From JBCCZC01 sp039188505 (lineage in GTDB: Bacteria > Pseudomonadota > Gammaproteobacteria > Xanthomonadales > SZUA-38): 15,446 nucleotides of DNA. The stretch spans positions 1-15,446 of the forward strand of contig JBCCZC010000096.1 of NCBI GenBank assembly GCA_039188505.1, given 5' to 3'. The notes beneath the pieces were generated by a model. It was not told where the DNA came from and did no database searches. It worked only from the letters and a program-made list of their open reading frames with translations. This document shows, piece after piece, positions 13,685 through 15,446 of the stretch (the stretch's first letter is position 1; each line of letters starts with the position of its first letter). The translations under genes and the position numbers were made by a program.

Positions 13685-15421
13685 TCAGCGGGCGTCGGCC
13701 AGCATGACCTGGTTGCGACCGGCGCGCTTGCCGGCGTAAAGCGCCTCGTCCGCGCGACCGAGTGCCGGATCGAATCCTTCCGTCGCCGAGATCTGCGACA
13801 CGCCGATCGTCGCGGTCACCGAGTGGGCCACGTTCTCATGGACGATCGGATCATCGACGATCGCCGCGCGAATTCGCTCCGCAATCTCCTCGGCCTTCTC
13901 GAGATCGCACTCGGGCAGAAAAGCGAGAAACTCCTCCCCGCCCCAGCGCGCGATGACGTCGTCACCGCGAACGATCTGTCGGATGCGCCTGGCAATCTCA
14001 ACGAGCACCGCGTCGCCATGATCGTGGCCATGCCGGTCATTGATCGCCTTGAAGCGATCGAGATCGATGAGCAGGAGGGTTCCGCCCTTGTTCGATGTCC
14101 GTAGGGTCTCCCGCGTGTGACGCACCAGGTATCGCCGATTGGACAGGCGCGTCAGCGTATCGGTGTTGGCCAGGTCCTCGAGCTTGCGGTTGGCGGCGGC
14201 GCGGATCCGCACCTGCTGCATGGCCAGCCAGAGCGCGACCAGCAGGAGTGCTGTCGCAAGGCCAGCAAGCCAGAACAGCTTTCGGCTGCGATCCAGGCGG
14301 ACCGCCTGAAGCTCTTTCTCGAGCTGGAGCACCGCGATCCGGTTGTCGCGCTCCATGACCTCCATGGTGACGTCGAGAACCCGTGCCTGGTTCTCGATCG
14401 CCTCGCGGCGCATGGTCGCTTCCAGCGTGGCCGCAGCTTCCTCATGAAAGGCCATCGCCTCCGGGTCGGCTTGCGCCTCGGCCAGCTGCCGCAGGTAGCC
14501 ATGCGCAAAGTGCTGCCACGTCGCGTTGTTCGCTCGCTCCGAGCGGACCAGCGCATCGTCGAGGTACCGGCGCGCCGCGGTGGGGTTTTCGAGGATCCGG
14601 TTGATGTCGCCCAGCTCTAGCAGGGCATAGACGGCCAGCTGCAGGTCTTCTGTCTCCTCGGCGATGTTGAGCAGTTTCTCGAAGTCGCCGAGCGCCCGAT
14701 CCAGATCGCCGGTGAGCTTGTGGATCATGGCGATGTTATTGAGCAGCTTGTGTCGCTGGCGCTCGTTGACCTGCGGGTAGTCTGCGGCGGCCGCCTCGAG
14801 GATGGGTAGGGCTTCGTCGATGCGACCCAGGGCGGCGAGGTTGGAGCCACGCAGGATCTCGAACTCCCCGCGAAGGACCCCGCGAGCATCAGGATCGAGA
14901 ACCGCAAGGCCACGATCGACCAGCTCCAGGGAGCGGTCATAGCGGCCCACCTCTCCCATGATTCCCGCGGTGTCCCGGTAGACCTGGGCCAGGGTGGTCT
15001 TCTCGACCGTCTCGTCGACGATCCGGACCGCCTCCTCGAGCGCGTTCAGGGCGCGCTCCTGGTCACCGATCAGGCCATAGGCGCGCCCGATCGACCGCAG
15101 CGCGAAGACGCGATCCTCGACGGTTTCCGCGACATCGCGCAGATCCAGGGCGCCCAGCAGCATGGCACGGTATTCCGAGCTGCGTTCGTATTCGACGATG
15201 GCCGCGCGGAGCGCTCCCGTGTCGGCGGAGGCTTCCTGGGCATCTACGAAGCTGCCGCTACCGAAGGTCAGAAGGACGATCGCAATCAGCGGGTACCACC
15301 ACGGGGAGGTGGGGACCCATGCGCCATGGCGCGAAACGGCTGCGACTGGGCCGTCGCCGGGGCAGCGCCAGAGAGCCGTCGGAGGTGTGGAGTGTGACGG
15401 TGAGGCGCGTGCTTGCCGCAC
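13685..15421 (-). CDS. Periplasmic TPR / membrane / GGDEF diguanylate cyclase
   Basis: A 578-residue predicted membrane sensor that makes c-di-GMP. Order: hydrophobic N-terminal segment about 43-57 (signal peptide or anchor, with FVDAQ following), TPR repeats about 85-310 (for example RSIGRAYGLIGDQERALNAL), a long helix to about 378, a membrane helix about 381-402, and a GGDEF domain about 412-575 with the usual NTDTLTRLSNRR entry. The active site GGEEF is at 494-498 and an inhibitory I-site RGDD is at 485-488, five residues before it, so product inhibition is expected. The TPR part would lie in the periplasm and the cyclase in the cytoplasm. The start is uncertain: the frame is closed by a TGA at 15425-15427 and has no ATG before the hydrophobic segment, so GTG 15421 is the best choice. 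The gene converges with the adenylate cyclase, stops 9 bases apart. Confidence 0.9.
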   Translation of the reverse strand: MRQARASPSHSTPPTALWRCPGDGPVAAVSRHGAWVPTSPWWYPLIAIVLLTFGSGSFVDAQEASADTGALRAAIVEYERSSEYRAMLLGALDLRDVAETVEDRVFALRSIGRAYGLIGDQERALNALEEAVRIVDETVEKTTLAQVYRDTAGIMGEVGRYDRSLELVDRGLAVLDPDARGVLRGEFEILRGSNLAALGRIDEALPILEAAAADYPQVNERQRHKLLNNIAMIHKLTGDLDRALGDFEKLLNIAEETEDLQLAVYALLELGDINRILENPTAARRYLDDALVRSERANNATWQHFAHGYLRQLAEAQADPEAMAFHEEAAATLEATMRREAIENQARVLDVTMEVMERDNRIAVLQLEKELQAVRLDRSRKLFWLAGLATALLLVALWLAMQQVRIRAAANRKLEDLANTDTLTRLSNRRYLVRHTRETLRTSNKGGTLLLIDLDRFKAINDRHGHDHGDAVLVEIARRIRQIVRGDDVIARWGGEEFLAFLPECDLEKAEEIAERIRAAIVDDPIVHENVAHSVTATIGVSQISATEGFDPALGRADEALYAGKRAGRNQVMLADAR

Positions 15422-15446
15422 GCATCAAGTCCCGTGACACTCGTGA

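Noticed and set aside
15258..15440. 60-codon minus-strand frame at the 5' end of the diguanylate cyclase gene
   Set aside because: It overlaps the cyclase signal segment in another frame, is Arg/Pro-rich and matches nothing I recognise; it matters only as a hint about the start or a possible frameshift.
1..15446. Mobile element, phage, CRISPR, tRNA or rRNA
   Set aside because: No direct repeat arrays, inverted terminal repeats, integrase or transposase frames, or tRNA-like cloverleaf were seen; composition is even throughout.

Overview
The window is gene-dense, high-GC DNA from a chromosome that looks gammaproteobacterial. The best clue is the block yggT / yggS / pilT / pilU, an arrangement known from Pseudomonas, Xanthomonas and relatives; PilT and PilU match the Pseudomonas proteins closely in length and motif positions. 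An assignment near Xanthomonadales/Chromatiales is inference only. I see no tRNA, rRNA, IS element, CRISPR array or base-composition break. No gene-free stretch reaches 300 bases; the longest is 145 bases (10835-10979).

Layout. (1) 1-3104, plus strand: the tail of a sulfotransferase, an M28-family lipoprotein peptidase, the tRNA 2'-O-methyltransferase TrmH and a TerB-like protein. They are packed with start/stop overlaps or a 4-base gap and read like one transcript. (2) 3174-5064, minus strand: yggS, yggT and a DUF4426-type secreted protein. The proC gene that often sits between yggS and yggT is absent. (3) 5162-7373, plus strand: pilT and pilU, the two retraction ATPases of the type IV pilus, divergent from yggS across a 97-base region with overlapping candidate promoters. 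(4) 7393-10834, minus strand: a methionine salvage operon in transcription order membrane protein - mtnB - mtnD - mtnC - mtnE, the last four linked by 1- to 4-base overlaps. It covers the pathway from methylthioribulose-1-phosphate to methionine; mtnA and the MTA-cleaving enzyme must lie elsewhere. (5) 10980-13675, plus strand: a small helical repeat protein translationally coupled to a GAF-GAF-PAS class III adenylate cyclase. (6) 13685-15421, minus strand: a periplasmic TPR / membrane / GGDEF diguanylate cyclase convergent with the adenylate cyclase.

The least ordinary part is region 5. The 144-residue protein before the cyclase is built from four 36-residue units (4 x 36 = 144) sharing one helical motif at the same phase. 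The cyclase carries a complete NKFDE cyclic-nucleotide-binding motif in its second GAF domain and class IIIb catalytic residues, which predicts an adenylate cyclase with cAMP feedback and possible bicarbonate response. With a c-di-GMP synthase ending 9 bases away and the pilus retraction motors on the same segment, the window may hold a second-messenger module for surface behaviour. That functional link is inference.
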